A stretch of 64,000 nucleotides of DNA from Bradyrhizobium sp. Tv2a-2 (GTDB lineage: Bacteria > Pseudomonadota > Alphaproteobacteria > Rhizobiales > Xanthobacteraceae), in the NCBI RefSeq assembly GCF_000472425.1, contig NZ_AXAI01000013.1, forward strand, positions 124,168 to 188,167, read 5' to 3'. The position numbers and the translations under genes were made by a program. The notes beneath the pieces were generated by a model. The model ran no database searches and was not told the DNA's origin. It was given only the letters and a program-made list of their open reading frames with translations. Positions within the stretch are counted from its first letter, which is position 1. Every line of letters begins with the position of its first letter. Below are positions 42,088 to 51,013 of the stretch, piece by piece.

Positions 42088-43005
42088 ATGGACGCGACGC
42101 CAGGCTTCCCGATATCCGGCAACCCAAGCGTTGGCCTTATAGGGCTCGGCCTGATGGGCTCGGCGCTGGCAGGGCGGTTGTTTGCGGCCGGCTTCGAAGT
42201 GACCGGCTTTGATATCGATGCCGTCAAACGTGCAGAGCTGGAGCGCAACGGCGGGGGCACGACGGTTTCCGCATCGGACGTTTTCGCACGATGTCGGGCC
42301 ATCGTGCTGGCATTGTTCGATGCATCCCAGATCGAGGCCATCTTTGCAGAGCTGGCGCCGGATGTGGCAGACCCCGGCACGATCCTGATCTGCATCACGA
42401 CCTGCGCGCCGGAGCGGATGGTAGGCCTTGCGCACCGGGCCGCCGATCATCGCTGCTTCCTGATCGAGGCGCCGATTTCGGGAACCAGCGAACAAGCGCG
42501 CGACGGATCCGCGGCCGCACTGATTGCGGGCGATCCCCGTGCCGTCCAGGCTGTCCAGCCGGTTTTGGACGCGCTGTGTCCTCAACAAATGTTCATCGGC
42601 CGGATCGGCGACGCCAGCCGGACCAAGCTTGCCATTAACCTGATCCTGCAGAACAACCGTGCCGCGCTCGCCGAAGGCATCGCCTTTGCCGAGAGCATGG
42701 GTCTCGACGCAACAGCCTTCCTCGCCGCGGCGCGGCAGTCGGCGGCTTATTCCAGCGTCATGGACACCAAGGGCGCGAAGATGCTGGCCCGCGATTTCAC
42801 GCCGCAGTCGCATATTGCACAGACCCTGAAGGACGCGGAGCTGATCCTTGATGAGGCGCGGCGGCAGAGCCAGACCTTGCCGGTGACGACGGTTCAAGCT
42901 GCATTGCTTCGCACCACCATTGCACTGTTGGGCGGCGAGGTCGACAGTGCCGCGATCGTCGAGGCTATCCGTCCTTCGCCAGGCAAGCGTGGGAGCAGCA
43001 GATGA
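42088..43005 (+). CDS. NAD(P)-dependent beta-hydroxyacid dehydrogenase (HIBADH family)
   Basis: 305-residue dehydrogenase. The cofactor motif is VGLIGLGLMGSALAGRLFAAGFEVTGFD, the substrate-binding segment APISGTSEQARDGSAAALIAG is near residue 130, and the catalytic Lys lies in SRTKLAINLILQNN. The helical C-terminal domain follows, ending in an overlap with the next gene. Likely oxidises a 3-hydroxy acid. Cluster context (Bug remnant, Gfo/Idh oxidoreductase, GntR) suggests catabolism of a sugar acid or small hydroxy acid. Confidence 0.9.
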   Translation: MDATPGFPISGNPSVGLIGLGLMGSALAGRLFAAGFEVTGFDIDAVKRAELERNGGGTTVSASDVFARCRAIVLALFDASQIEAIFAELAPDVADPGTILICITTCAPERMVGLAHRAADHRCFLIEAPISGTSEQARDGSAAALIAGDPRAVQAVQPVLDALCPQQMFIGRIGDASRTKLAINLILQNNRAALAEGIAFAESMGLDATAFLAAARQSAAYSSVMDTKGAKMLARDFTPQSHIAQTLKDAELILDEARRQSQTLPVTTVQAALLRTTIALLGGEVDSAAIVEAIRPSPGKRGSSR

Positions 43006-43973
43006 TCAATTGCGCCATCGCAGGCCTCGGCCGTTGGGGCCGCGCCCTGGTCGAGGCCGCGCGCCACGTGCCGCGGCTCAGGATCACGCGCGCGGTCGAG
43101 ACCGATCTCGACGGCGCCCGCGACTTCTGCGGCGAGCGACGGATCGCGCTCACGAACCATTTCGCTTCCGTGCTGGAGGACACCAGCATCGACGCGATCC
43201 TGCTGGCTACCCCGCATTCGCTGCACAAGGAGCAAGTGATCGCCGCAGCTGCAGCCGGCAAGCAGGTGTTCTGCGAGAAGCCGCTGGCGCTCCGCCGCGA
43301 CGATGCGCGGGCGATGTTCGCCGCCTGCACGGAAGCGGGCCTCGTGCTCGCGGTCGGGCACAACCGCCGCTTCTGGCCGTCACTCGCCGCCTTGCGCGAG
43401 ATTGCCGCAAGCGGCGAGCTTGGAATAATCCTGCATGTTGAGGGTCATAACTCCAACGAGAATTCGAACGCGATCGTCAAAGGCTGGCGGCTCTCCCCGG
43501 AGGAATCTCCTGGCGGCGGCCTGACCGGCGCCGGCATGCATGTGCTCGATGCCTTTACGAACCTTGTGGGACCTGCGCGGCGCGTCTATGCGAGCTTCGC
43601 GGCGCGCGAAGCGGGCCCGCCGCCACTCGACACGGTGATGCTCGCGATCGATTTCGCAGGCGGCGTCACCGGCACGCTTTCGACAGTGCGGGCGACCCCG
43701 TTCTATTGGCGCATTCATCTGTTCGGTTCCAGAGGTTCGGCCGAAGTGCTCGACGAAGTCACGATGATCACGCGCAAATCCGGCGAGAAGCCGCAAACGG
43801 TGACATATGCCGCCATCGACACGCTCGCCGCCGAGCTCGACGCCTTTGCCGACGCGGTCGCGGGCACACATCCTTTCCCGGTGCCCGAGATGGAAGTGCT
43901 GGCGACGCTTGCCGCATTCGAGGCCGCGCTGGCCTCGATATCCTCAGGCCAAGCGGTGAGCTGTGATGCTTGA
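43002..43973 (+). CDS. Gfo/Idh/MocA family oxidoreductase
   Basis: 323-residue NAD(P)-dependent oxidoreductase. N-terminal Rossmann CAIAGLGRWGRALVEAA, the family EKP motif in GKQVFCEKPLALRRDDARAM, and the C-terminal segment GHNRRFWPSLAALREI and GMHVLDAFTNLVG typical of the group. It overlaps the preceding gene by four bases and the regulator gene by eight. Substrate is probably a sugar, inositol or sugar-acid derivative (inference). Confidence 0.9.
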   Translation: MINCAIAGLGRWGRALVEAARHVPRLRITRAVETDLDGARDFCGERRIALTNHFASVLEDTSIDAILLATPHSLHKEQVIAAAAAGKQVFCEKPLALRRDDARAMFAACTEAGLVLAVGHNRRFWPSLAALREIAASGELGIILHVEGHNSNENSNAIVKGWRLSPEESPGGGLTGAGMHVLDAFTNLVGPARRVYASFAAREAGPPPLDTVMLAIDFAGGVTGTLSTVRATPFYWRIHLFGSRGSAEVLDEVTMITRKSGEKPQTVTYAAIDTLAAELDAFADAVAGTHPFPVPEMEVLATLAAFEAALASISSGQAVSCDA

Positions 43974-44721
43974 CAGGCCTCAGAAGCGGCGGTCGTCGCG
44001 CTACCGCGACATCGCCAGCAACCTGCAGCGCGACATCCGCCTCGGAACCTATGCCATCGGTGGCCTCTTGCCGACCGAGACCGAGCTGATGGCGCGCCAT
44101 TCGGCCAGCCGCCAGACCGTGCGTGAGGCCTTGCGCATCCTGATGGACCAGGGCCTGATCGTGCGGCGTGCCGGCCTCGGTTCCGTGGTGATCGCCGCAG
44201 AACCGCCGGTTCTCTTTACCCACAGCGTCAAATCGCTCGGCGAGTGGCTGCGCTATTCCAACGAAACCTATCGCGAGGTGGTGGGAGCCCGCGAGATCAC
44301 GGCCGACCGCAAGCTTGCAGCGCTCCTGAAGTGCGAGCCCGGCAAGCACTGGTTCCTGATCGAGGCGGTCAGGCGCGCCGACCAATTCGCCGCACCCCTC
44401 GCTTGGACCGAGATCTACGTGCTTCGCCAGTTCGCCGACGTGATCAAGCGCAGCGACCACGGCCGCACGCCGGTGCATGAACAGATTGCAAGGCAGTACG
44501 GGCAAATTACGGAACACGCCCAGATGGAGATCTTCGCCCGCGGCCTGCCCGCGGCGTATGCGAGCGCCCTGCAGGCAAAAGCCGGCTTGCCCGCACTCAC
44601 GGTCGTGCGGCGTTACTACGGCGCCAGGGAAGAGCTGTTCGAGGTGACCGTCACCACCCATCCCGAGGGACGGTACACCTACACCATGGACATGCAGCGT
44701 TCGCTGCGGCCGCGGGTCTGA
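43966..44721 (+). CDS. GntR-family regulator, HutC/UTRA subfamily
   Basis: 251-residue regulator. The winged helix (residues about 10-78) reads YRDIASNLQRDIRLGTY, LLPTETELMARHSASRQTVREALRILMDQGLI. The UTRA effector domain follows, including KHWFLIEAVRRADQFAAPLAWTEIYV and GRYTYTMDMQRS at the end. ATG at 43966 is one codon after an in-frame GTG. It is the last gene of the cluster and probably binds the inverted operators at 41631 and 41711. Confidence 0.92.
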   Translation: MLDRPQKRRSSRYRDIASNLQRDIRLGTYAIGGLLPTETELMARHSASRQTVREALRILMDQGLIVRRAGLGSVVIAAEPPVLFTHSVKSLGEWLRYSNETYREVVGAREITADRKLAALLKCEPGKHWFLIEAVRRADQFAAPLAWTEIYVLRQFADVIKRSDHGRTPVHEQIARQYGQITEHAQMEIFARGLPAAYASALQAKAGLPALTVVRRYYGAREELFEVTVTTHPEGRYTYTMDMQRSLRPRV

Positions 44722-44930
44722 AGCAGGGAAGCGCCGGTGCACAATCACGCGCCATTTGTGCGAACGTGATCGCTGGATGGGTCAAGCGTCCAAACAGCTG
44801 TCGCAAAACAAGTGAATCTTCACGAAAACTCTATTCACTGGCACTTGGACAGCCACTTGGACTGCCGCTTCGCACTGCTTAAATCGCAAGTTCCTCAGCT
44901 CAATTTTGATTCCCGGGGCGAAGCGTCTCG
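44722..44930. promoter_or_regulatory. Intergenic region before the OpgC gene
   Basis: 209 bases, no gene seen. Contains the short direct repeat cacttggacagccacttggactg. It presumably carries the opgC promoter. Confidence 0.3.
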
Positions 44931-46181
44931 ATGCAGGCGACGATCAAGGCGAACATTGCCGCGCGTACCCGCGATTTGCGGATCGATTTCGCGCGTGGTC
45001 TCGCCAACTGGTTCATGCTGATCGACCATATTCCGAACAATGTGGTTAATCTGCTGACGATGAAGAACTTCGGCTTCAGCGGCGCCGTCGATCTGTTCGC
45101 CTTCGCCTCCGGCTATGGCGCGGCGCTGATGTTCGGCAGAATGATGGCGGAGCGCGGCTTCGTGATTGCGGCAAGCCGCATCCTCAAGCGGGCCTGGCAG
45201 CTCTATGCGGCCCATCTCGTGCTGTTCGTCGTCTATATCAACGCGATCAGCTGGGTGGCCGCGCATTACGCCGCACCCGACCTGTTCGAGGAATATCACG
45301 TGATCGGCATCCTCAACGATCCGGTGCGCGTATTGATGCATGGGCTGATGCTGGAGGCGCGGCCGCTCAATCTCGATGTGCTGCAGATGGCAATCGTGCT
45401 GTTGGCGCTGTTTCCGCTGGTGCTGGCCGCTCTGTTGCGCTGGCCGAACATCACCATGCTCGGGTCCGTGGCACTCTATGTCGCCGCACGCCGGTTTGAT
45501 CTCGGCCTGCCGGCCTATCCCGCTGGCAGCGCCGTCTACCTCAACCCGTTCTGCTGGCAGGTGCTGTTCGTGTTCGGGGCCTATCTCGCGCTCCATGGCG
45601 GCAAGCTCATCGGCATGCTGCAGGAGTTGCGGACGCTCCGCATCCTGGCAATGGCCTATCTCGTGCTGTCGCTCCTCGTCATGGTCGGCGCGACCATGCC
45701 TGCGATCGGCAACCTGCTGCCGGACGGACTGGTCAACTCCTTCATCCCGACCGACCGCGAAAATCTGGGGCCCGCCCGCATTCTGCATCTGCTTTGCGCG
45801 GCCCTGCTGTTCAGCTATTTCGTGCCAGCGGATTGGAAGGGATTTGATTCGAAATTCCTGCAGCCGATCATCAAATGCGGCGACGAATGGCTGGCCTGCT
45901 TCTGCGTCGGCATCTTCCTTGCACTCGCCGCCCACATGGTCCTGATCACGAGCCAGAACACGATTCTGCTTCAGGTGCTGGTCAGCATGACCGCACTTAC
46001 GCTGATGACGGCGGTCGCCTATTACATCTCCTGGTCGCGGCGGCAGGATCACGCGCCGCTCCCCCGGCCGGCGGTGCGGACGAAGGAGGATCACGCGATT
46101 GCCGAAAGATACCGCGCGACCGAGGCGTCGAAGGCGCCTTTCGCGCCGCCTGCGATGTTGCGGCCCCACCAGCCGCCGTAG
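44931..46181 (+). CDS. opgC: OpgC-family membrane acyltransferase
   Basis: 416-residue inner-membrane protein with about ten helices. The opening RDLRIDFARGLANWFMLIDHIPNNVVNLLTMKNFGFSGAVDLFAFASGYGAALMFG is the OpgC signature, and later helices follow the family. OpgC succinylates periplasmic glucans in other proteobacteria. The last about 30 residues overlap by 91 bases the convergent MBL gene and have a disordered charged character (EDHAIAERYRATEASKAPFAPPA), so they may be an extension past an ancestral stop. Confidence 0.9.
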   Translation: MQATIKANIAARTRDLRIDFARGLANWFMLIDHIPNNVVNLLTMKNFGFSGAVDLFAFASGYGAALMFGRMMAERGFVIAASRILKRAWQLYAAHLVLFVVYINAISWVAAHYAAPDLFEEYHVIGILNDPVRVLMHGLMLEARPLNLDVLQMAIVLLALFPLVLAALLRWPNITMLGSVALYVAARRFDLGLPAYPAGSAVYLNPFCWQVLFVFGAYLALHGGKLIGMLQELRTLRILAMAYLVLSLLVMVGATMPAIGNLLPDGLVNSFIPTDRENLGPARILHLLCAALLFSYFVPADWKGFDSKFLQPIIKCGDEWLACFCVGIFLALAAHMVLITSQNTILLQVLVSMTALTLMTAVAYYISWSRRQDHAPLPRPAVRTKEDHAIAERYRATEASKAPFAPPAMLRPHQPP

Positions 46182-46894
46182 ATGCGGTCGAACTGCAGCG
46201 GCGCGACCGCCGCAGCAATGCCCTTCACGGCCGCGGCATTGAGCGGGATGTAGTTCGGAAAGCTGCACATGAAGCTGACGAATCGGCGGTCCATCACCAC
46301 GGTCGCGATATCGCCAGTGAGGAGCGCACCGCGGCCTTCGGCGCCGGCACGCCAGTGCAGCACGGTCCCGCCGGGAAAATGCCCGCCGGCGCGCACCAGC
46401 AAAATATCGTCTGAGAGTTTCAGGCAGTCGCCCGACCAGGCGACGATCGCCGGATGCGGGCGCGTAACCCACGCTGAATCCGCCTCGTGCAAATAGACCG
46501 GCGCATTGTCGAAGGCAGCGCTCCAATCGGCGAGCGCGCCGTAGAAGTGCGGATGCGAGACCGCAATCGCCTTCAGCCCGCCGAGCGAGCGGACATAGGT
46601 GATCGCCGCCTCCGTCGCCATCGGAATGCAATCCCACATCACGCAGCCGTCCCTCTCGCGCACCAAGAGAGCGCGCTGGCCGATGGCAAATTGCGGCTCG
46701 ACGGCGATGCCGGGCACGCCGAGATCGTCACGCCAGACCACGCGATGCGTTGCGGCGAACTCCTCACGGCTCAGCCACTTTTGTCCGTCCCAGCCGACGA
46801 ACTGCCGCTCGTCTTCGCAGATGGGGCAGTGCTGTGGCGGCGCAGGACTGTCCGGAAATTGCGCGCCGCACTGGACGCAGGAGAACAGAGACAT
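46091..46894 (-). CDS. MBL-fold metallo-hydrolase with zinc ribbon
   Basis: 267-residue protein. Residues 6-26 form a zinc ribbon (CVQCG and CPICE). Residues 75-240 form a metallo-beta-lactamase fold with VSHPHFYGALADW in place of the canonical HxHxDH, then HFPGGTVLHW and LLTGDIATVV. The changed motif means the metal centre is altered. It ends inside the opgC coding region on the other strand. Confidence 0.85.
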   Translation of the reverse strand: MSLFSCVQCGAQFPDSPAPPQHCPICEDERQFVGWDGQKWLSREEFAATHRVVWRDDLGVPGIAVEPQFAIGQRALLVRERDGCVMWDCIPMATEAAITYVRSLGGLKAIAVSHPHFYGALADWSAAFDNAPVYLHEADSAWVTRPHPAIVAWSGDCLKLSDDILLVRAGGHFPGGTVLHWRAGAEGRGALLTGDIATVVMDRRFVSFMCSFPNYIPLNAAAVKGIAAAVAPLQFDRIYGGWWGRNIAGGAKGAFDASVARYLSAIA

Positions 46895-47032
46895 CGGGCA
46901 AAACTCCTCCGGCCACCAATCCGATCCACAAGATCTTGGGAACAGTCAGGAGGCGGCACAAGTGGGCGGCCGCGCAATTCCGGCCCGTCGTTCCTCTGCT
47001 ATGCTCGTCCGGAACCACACAGGGGGAAGACT

Positions 47033-47419
47033 ATGAATGTCGGCATCACCTGCACCGCCGTGCTTGGGCTTCTGTTGTTCGGGCTCGGGCTCTATGTCTC
47101 GATTTTGCGCGGGAGTACCGGCCGCTCCATAGGGTGCGACACCGGCCCCACTGATCTGCTGCATCGCGCAGTGCGCGCGCACGGCAACACGGCCGAATAT
47201 GCGCCTTTCTTCGCGGTGATGTTCCTGTGGTTTGCCGTGCATCCCGGGCCGACATGGGTTTCCGTCGCCATTGTTCTTGCGACGCTCGCCCGGCTCGCGC
47301 TGGTCGCCGGCCTTTTGTGGGGCCCCTCGCTCGACAAGCCGACGCCGGCGCGATTCATCGGTGCGCTCCTGACTTATGTCACCGGCATCGCGCTGGCGGT
47401 GAGGCTTGCACTGGCGTGA
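47033..47419 (+). CDS. MAPEG-family membrane protein
   Basis: 128-residue integral membrane protein with four helices. The MAPEG core appears as LLHRAVRAHGNTAEYAPFFAVMFLW with the glutathione-binding Arg/His/Glu set (RAHGNTAEY). Length fits microsomal glutathione transferase-like bacterial members. AGGGGGAAG precedes the ATG. Possible detoxification enzyme. The substrate is unknown. Confidence 0.88.
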   Translation: MNVGITCTAVLGLLLFGLGLYVSILRGSTGRSIGCDTGPTDLLHRAVRAHGNTAEYAPFFAVMFLWFAVHPGPTWVSVAIVLATLARLALVAGLLWGPSLDKPTPARFIGALLTYVTGIALAVRLALA

Positions 47420-47500
47420 TTGCGCAGGCGTGCCTGCAGCGCGGTATCGTGAGGCTGCGATCAAGGTACTTCCAGACGGTGTCGAGGCTCGAGCGGCCTC

Positions 47501-48955
47501 TCACCGCCGCGCATCGACATAACGCTTCGCCGCATGCCCCAGCGCTGTCGCTGCGGCGATCAGTTCGGCGGTATCGTGGCCGCCGAATCCCAAAATGAAT
47601 CCGTCGGCGCCGGTTGCCTTCAGGCGCGTTTCCGACAACAGCCAGGTCTCGACCCCGGCCTGTGCGCGAATCGCTGCGGCCGCGTCGGCCGGCAGGCCGT
47701 CCGGCAGCAGTGCGAGCAGATGCAGTCCCTGTTGCGGGCTGACGATTGTCAGCGACTTTCCGGCGGCGCGTTCCAGCGCGGCGACAGCGGCGTCGCGACC
47801 AGCGCGGTAGCGGCGGCGCATGCGGCGGATGTGATCGGCGAGAAAGCCGTCGGCCATCAGGTCGGCGATCGCGCCCGCCATGAAGCTCGGTGGAAAGCGG
47901 TCATGGCCTTCGCGCACCGCGATCACTTGTTCGAGTGCGGCCGGTGGCAGCACCATGTAGGCGAGCCTCAGGCCTGCGCCGAGAAGCTTGGAGAAAGTGC
48001 CGAGATAGATGACGCGGTCGCCGCCGCCGATGCCCGCGAGCGCGGTGAGCGGCGGACCGCCGTAACGAAACTCGCTGTCATAGTCGTCTTCCAGCAGCCA
48101 GGCCTTGGCCGCCCGCGCCCATTCGACCAACGCAATCCGCCGCGCCATGGTCATGGTGACGCCGGTCGGAAACTGGTGCGAGGGCGTGACATAGGCGGCC
48201 TTGGCGGCCGGGCGGCGCTTCTCGCCGGCGCGCACGTCGAGACCTTCAGCATCGACCGGGACCGGCACTACCTTCAAGCCCGCCCGCGTCAGCGTCCGGC
48301 CCGCGACCGGATAGCCGGGATCCTCCATCCAGACCGCATCGCCTGGCTGCAGCAGGGCTTCGATGCAGAGCCGAAGGCCATGCTGGATGCCGCCCACGAT
48401 GACGACGCAATCGGGATCGCAAACGAAGCCGCGGCTCGCGGCGAGATAGCGCGCGATCTCGTTCCGCAACGTGGCATCGCCGCGGGGATCGCCGTAGCCG
48501 AACGCGGCATCATCGGTCCTCATGATGCGGCGGCGCGTCGCCGCGGCCAGCCGGCGCAGCAGTTGCGGATCGGCGTAAGTCTTGCCCAGCGCGAACGGTC
48601 TTGTTGCCGGCAGCTTGATGCTGCGCGGCGCCGCGGGTAAGGGCTTTGTCTTGCGCACGGGCGCCGGCAGCGTTGCGACGAAGGTGCCGGAGCCGGTGCG
48701 TGCGTCGGCGAGGCCATCGCTTTGCAGATGTTCATAGGCGATGACCACGGCATTGCGCTTGACGCCGAATTGCTGGGCGAGCACGCGGGTCGATGGCAGC
48801 CTCAAGCCTGCGGCGAGCCGGCCGTCGAGAATGGCGCCGCGCAACCCGCCATAGACCTGCAGCGCCTGGTTGCCGGCGGTGCGGTCGAGCCGCAGCGGCA
48901 GGTCGAGCGGCGCGCCCTGACGTGGTGCGGATTGGCGTTTTGAAGTGGTCGGCAT
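47501..48955 (-). CDS. MocR/PdxR-type regulator (GntR domain plus aminotransferase domain)
   Basis: 484-residue MocR-family regulator. Residues about 20-90 are the winged helix (LRGAILDGRLAAGLRLPSTRVLAQQFGVKRNAVVIAYEHLQSDGLADARTGSGTFV). Residues about 130-480 are a fold-type I aminotransferase domain with PSHQFPTGVTM, EDDYDSEFRYGG and the PLP Lys in YLGTFSKLLGAGLRLAYM. It senses PLP, PMP or related compounds. It is divergent from a PNPOx-like protein with 74 bases between, which it probably regulates. Confidence 0.9.
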   Translation of the reverse strand: MPTTSKRQSAPRQGAPLDLPLRLDRTAGNQALQVYGGLRGAILDGRLAAGLRLPSTRVLAQQFGVKRNAVVIAYEHLQSDGLADARTGSGTFVATLPAPVRKTKPLPAAPRSIKLPATRPFALGKTYADPQLLRRLAAATRRRIMRTDDAAFGYGDPRGDATLRNEIARYLAASRGFVCDPDCVVIVGGIQHGLRLCIEALLQPGDAVWMEDPGYPVAGRTLTRAGLKVVPVPVDAEGLDVRAGEKRRPAAKAAYVTPSHQFPTGVTMTMARRIALVEWARAAKAWLLEDDYDSEFRYGGPPLTALAGIGGGDRVIYLGTFSKLLGAGLRLAYMVLPPAALEQVIAVREGHDRFPPSFMAGAIADLMADGFLADHIRRMRRRYRAGRDAAVAALERAAGKSLTIVSPQQGLHLLALLPDGLPADAAAAIRAQAGVETWLLSETRLKATGADGFILGFGGHDTAELIAAATALGHAAKRYVDARR

Positions 48956-49029
48956 GATCGGCTCGAAATTGGACCTCGCACCGACCACTTTACCTGTGGC
49001 TCTGATGCAGCTCAACTTCGGAGAATGCC

Positions 49030-49761
49030 ATGTCTGCCGAGACTTCAGCGAGCTACCCCGTCGACGAAATCAACCGCGTGCGGCGGCTGCATGAGCGCGG
49101 CCGCTATGACGTCGAGACCGTGCACCGGCTGCTCGACTCGGCCGCGCTCTGCCACGTCTCCTACGTGATCGACGGCCAGCCCTATTGCACGCCGACGCTT
49201 TACTGGCGCGAGGGATCGCGGCTCTATTGGCACGGCTCCAGCGCGAGCCGGATGCTGCGCAACCTGTCCGAGGGCGAGCCGGCCTGTCTCACCGTGACCC
49301 AACTCGACAGCCTGGTGCTCGCCCGCTGCGGCTTCAACCATTCGGCCGATTACCGCGCAGTGATGGCGTTCGGCCATGCGAGGCAGGTCGAGAACCAGGA
49401 GGAGAAGGCGCGTGCGCTTGTGATGATGGTCGACCGCTTCTTCCCCGGCCGCACCGCGCAGCTGCGCCAGAGCACGGAGCAGGAGATTAAGGCGACCGCC
49501 GTGATCTCCATGAAGATCGAGCGCGCGTCGGCAAAAATCCGCAGCAAGGGCGTCGGTGACGACGAGGAAGACTACGCGTTGCCGATCTATGCCGAGCGCG
49601 TGCCGGTGAACATGGTGCTGGGCGCGGCCGAGCCCTGCAAGCGGCTGTTGCCGGGCGTCGAAAGGCCGGCGAACCTTGCGCCCTATCGCGAGGGGCGGAA
49701 GTTGGAAGATGCAGTAAGAGAAGCCTACTGCATCGCGTATGCTGAGGTCGTAGGCGGCTAA
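49030..49761 (+). CDS. Pyridoxamine 5'-phosphate oxidase-like flavin protein
   Basis: 243-residue protein with the split-barrel flavin-binding fold. ALCHVSYVIDGQPYCTPTLYWREGSRLYWHGSSASRMLRNLSEGEPACLTV is the hallmark FMN/substrate region. Vitamin B6-like members and generic flavin reductases share this fold. Divergent from a MocR regulator, so it may act on B6 vitamers or be one of its targets (inference). Confidence 0.85.
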   Translation: MSAETSASYPVDEINRVRRLHERGRYDVETVHRLLDSAALCHVSYVIDGQPYCTPTLYWREGSRLYWHGSSASRMLRNLSEGEPACLTVTQLDSLVLARCGFNHSADYRAVMAFGHARQVENQEEKARALVMMVDRFFPGRTAQLRQSTEQEIKATAVISMKIERASAKIRSKGVGDDEEDYALPIYAERVPVNMVLGAAEPCKRLLPGVERPANLAPYREGRKLEDAVREAYCIAYAEVVGG

Positions 49762-49773
49762 GTGCCGCCCTGC

Positions 49774-50973
49774 TCAACGCAGCGCCGTGCCGCCAACATT
49801 CCACCCGCGACCGCCTTCGCCGAAAATCTCGTGGCCGGTTGCGGTCACCGCGACCGTGTCCTCGAGCTTGATGAAGCCGCGCTTGGGATGCTTCATCGTG
49901 GTCTCGACCGAGATCACCATGCCGGGCTCCAGTGGGCGGTCGGCATCGGCTGCGTCGTAGCGCACAGGGCCAGAGGCGGTCAGCCGCGGCGCCTCGTGGC
50001 TGACAAGGCCCATGCCATGGGCGAGGAACTCGGTGTTGTCGCGCTGGCTGGTCTCCTTCAGCGCGCGTTCGGCGGCGGTGTAGATCACCCCGCCCATGGC
50101 GCCCGGCTTGATCACCGCAAAGGCCGCGCGCTGCACGGCTTCGATCTCGGCGAGCAGATCCTTCAACTCCGCATCCGGCTCGCCCAGCACCGCCATGCGG
50201 GCGAGGTCGCCGATATAGCCGTGGTAGTTGCCGCCGGAATCGAGCGAGAGCACGTCGCCCTTTTCCCAGCGCTGCTCCGATGGCGCACGATTGTGGCTCG
50301 CGCCTGATGCCAGCAGACAATATTCGAAGGTGAGCCCGCGCTTCACCTCCGCCACCCGCAGTGCATCGAACAGCTGTCGCTTGGTGGTGCCGGGGCCGTG
50401 ATGGGCAATCACGTCGAGCATGGATTCGATCACGAGATCGGAGGCGGTGCGCAGCTTTGCCAATTCGGCCGGCGTCTTCACCGCGCGCAGCCGCTCCAGC
50501 GCGAACAGCGCATCCTTGATCTCGCTATTCGGGAAAGCGTCCTGCAACGCCTTGGCCGCATCCATCGGCAGGAAGGCCATCTCGACGCCGATGCGTTTTG
50601 CGGGAACGCCGCTTGCACGGATCATCTGCGCGGCGGTCGTGATCGCATCGACAGAGCCATGGCCGGAGGTGCGAAGCTCCGGCACCCAGGGCCGCACCAC
50701 CTCGCGCTGATGCGTTTCCAGCCGGTGGCCGATATAGCCCGCCTTGTCGGGCGCGCCCTTGGCATAAACCACGACCGGCAGATAGCGGCTGATGCCGAGC
50801 GCATCCATGTAATCGAAGAAAATCGCGCGCTCGACGTCGAGCATGTATTGGACATTGTGCTTAGAGGTGACGAGCAGCACGTCGAGACCGGCCTCCTCCA
50901 TCAGCCTGTCCAGCTTGTTGGTGTCGAAAGGGATGGCACGGGAGGCCGCTCGAGTCTGGACGCTGTCCTGCAT
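49774..50973 (-). CDS. M24-family metallopeptidase / aminopeptidase P-like
   Basis: 399-residue pita-bread-fold enzyme. The five metal ligands are all visible: Asp in SLDSGGNYHGYIGDLAR (two Asp), His in EFLAHGMGLVSHEAPRL, Glu in GMVISVETTMK and Glu in KLEDTVAV. The N-terminal domain resembles creatinase/prolidase. It is the last gene of an operon led by a flavin monooxygenase, so it may cleave an amide bond in an aromatic conjugate rather than a dipeptide (inference). Confidence 0.9.
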   Translation of the reverse strand: MQDSVQTRAASRAIPFDTNKLDRLMEEAGLDVLLVTSKHNVQYMLDVERAIFFDYMDALGISRYLPVVVYAKGAPDKAGYIGHRLETHQREVVRPWVPELRTSGHGSVDAITTAAQMIRASGVPAKRIGVEMAFLPMDAAKALQDAFPNSEIKDALFALERLRAVKTPAELAKLRTASDLVIESMLDVIAHHGPGTTKRQLFDALRVAEVKRGLTFEYCLLASGASHNRAPSEQRWEKGDVLSLDSGGNYHGYIGDLARMAVLGEPDAELKDLLAEIEAVQRAAFAVIKPGAMGGVIYTAAERALKETSQRDNTEFLAHGMGLVSHEAPRLTASGPVRYDAADADRPLEPGMVISVETTMKHPKRGFIKLEDTVAVTATGHEIFGEGGRGWNVGGTALR

Positions 50974-51013
50974 GATGCACTTCCTTGTTTGTTGTGTGCG
51001 CTTGAGGCGAAGC

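Noticed and set aside
46599..47036. Plus-strand frames across the MBL gene
   Set aside because: Shadow frames with no domain.
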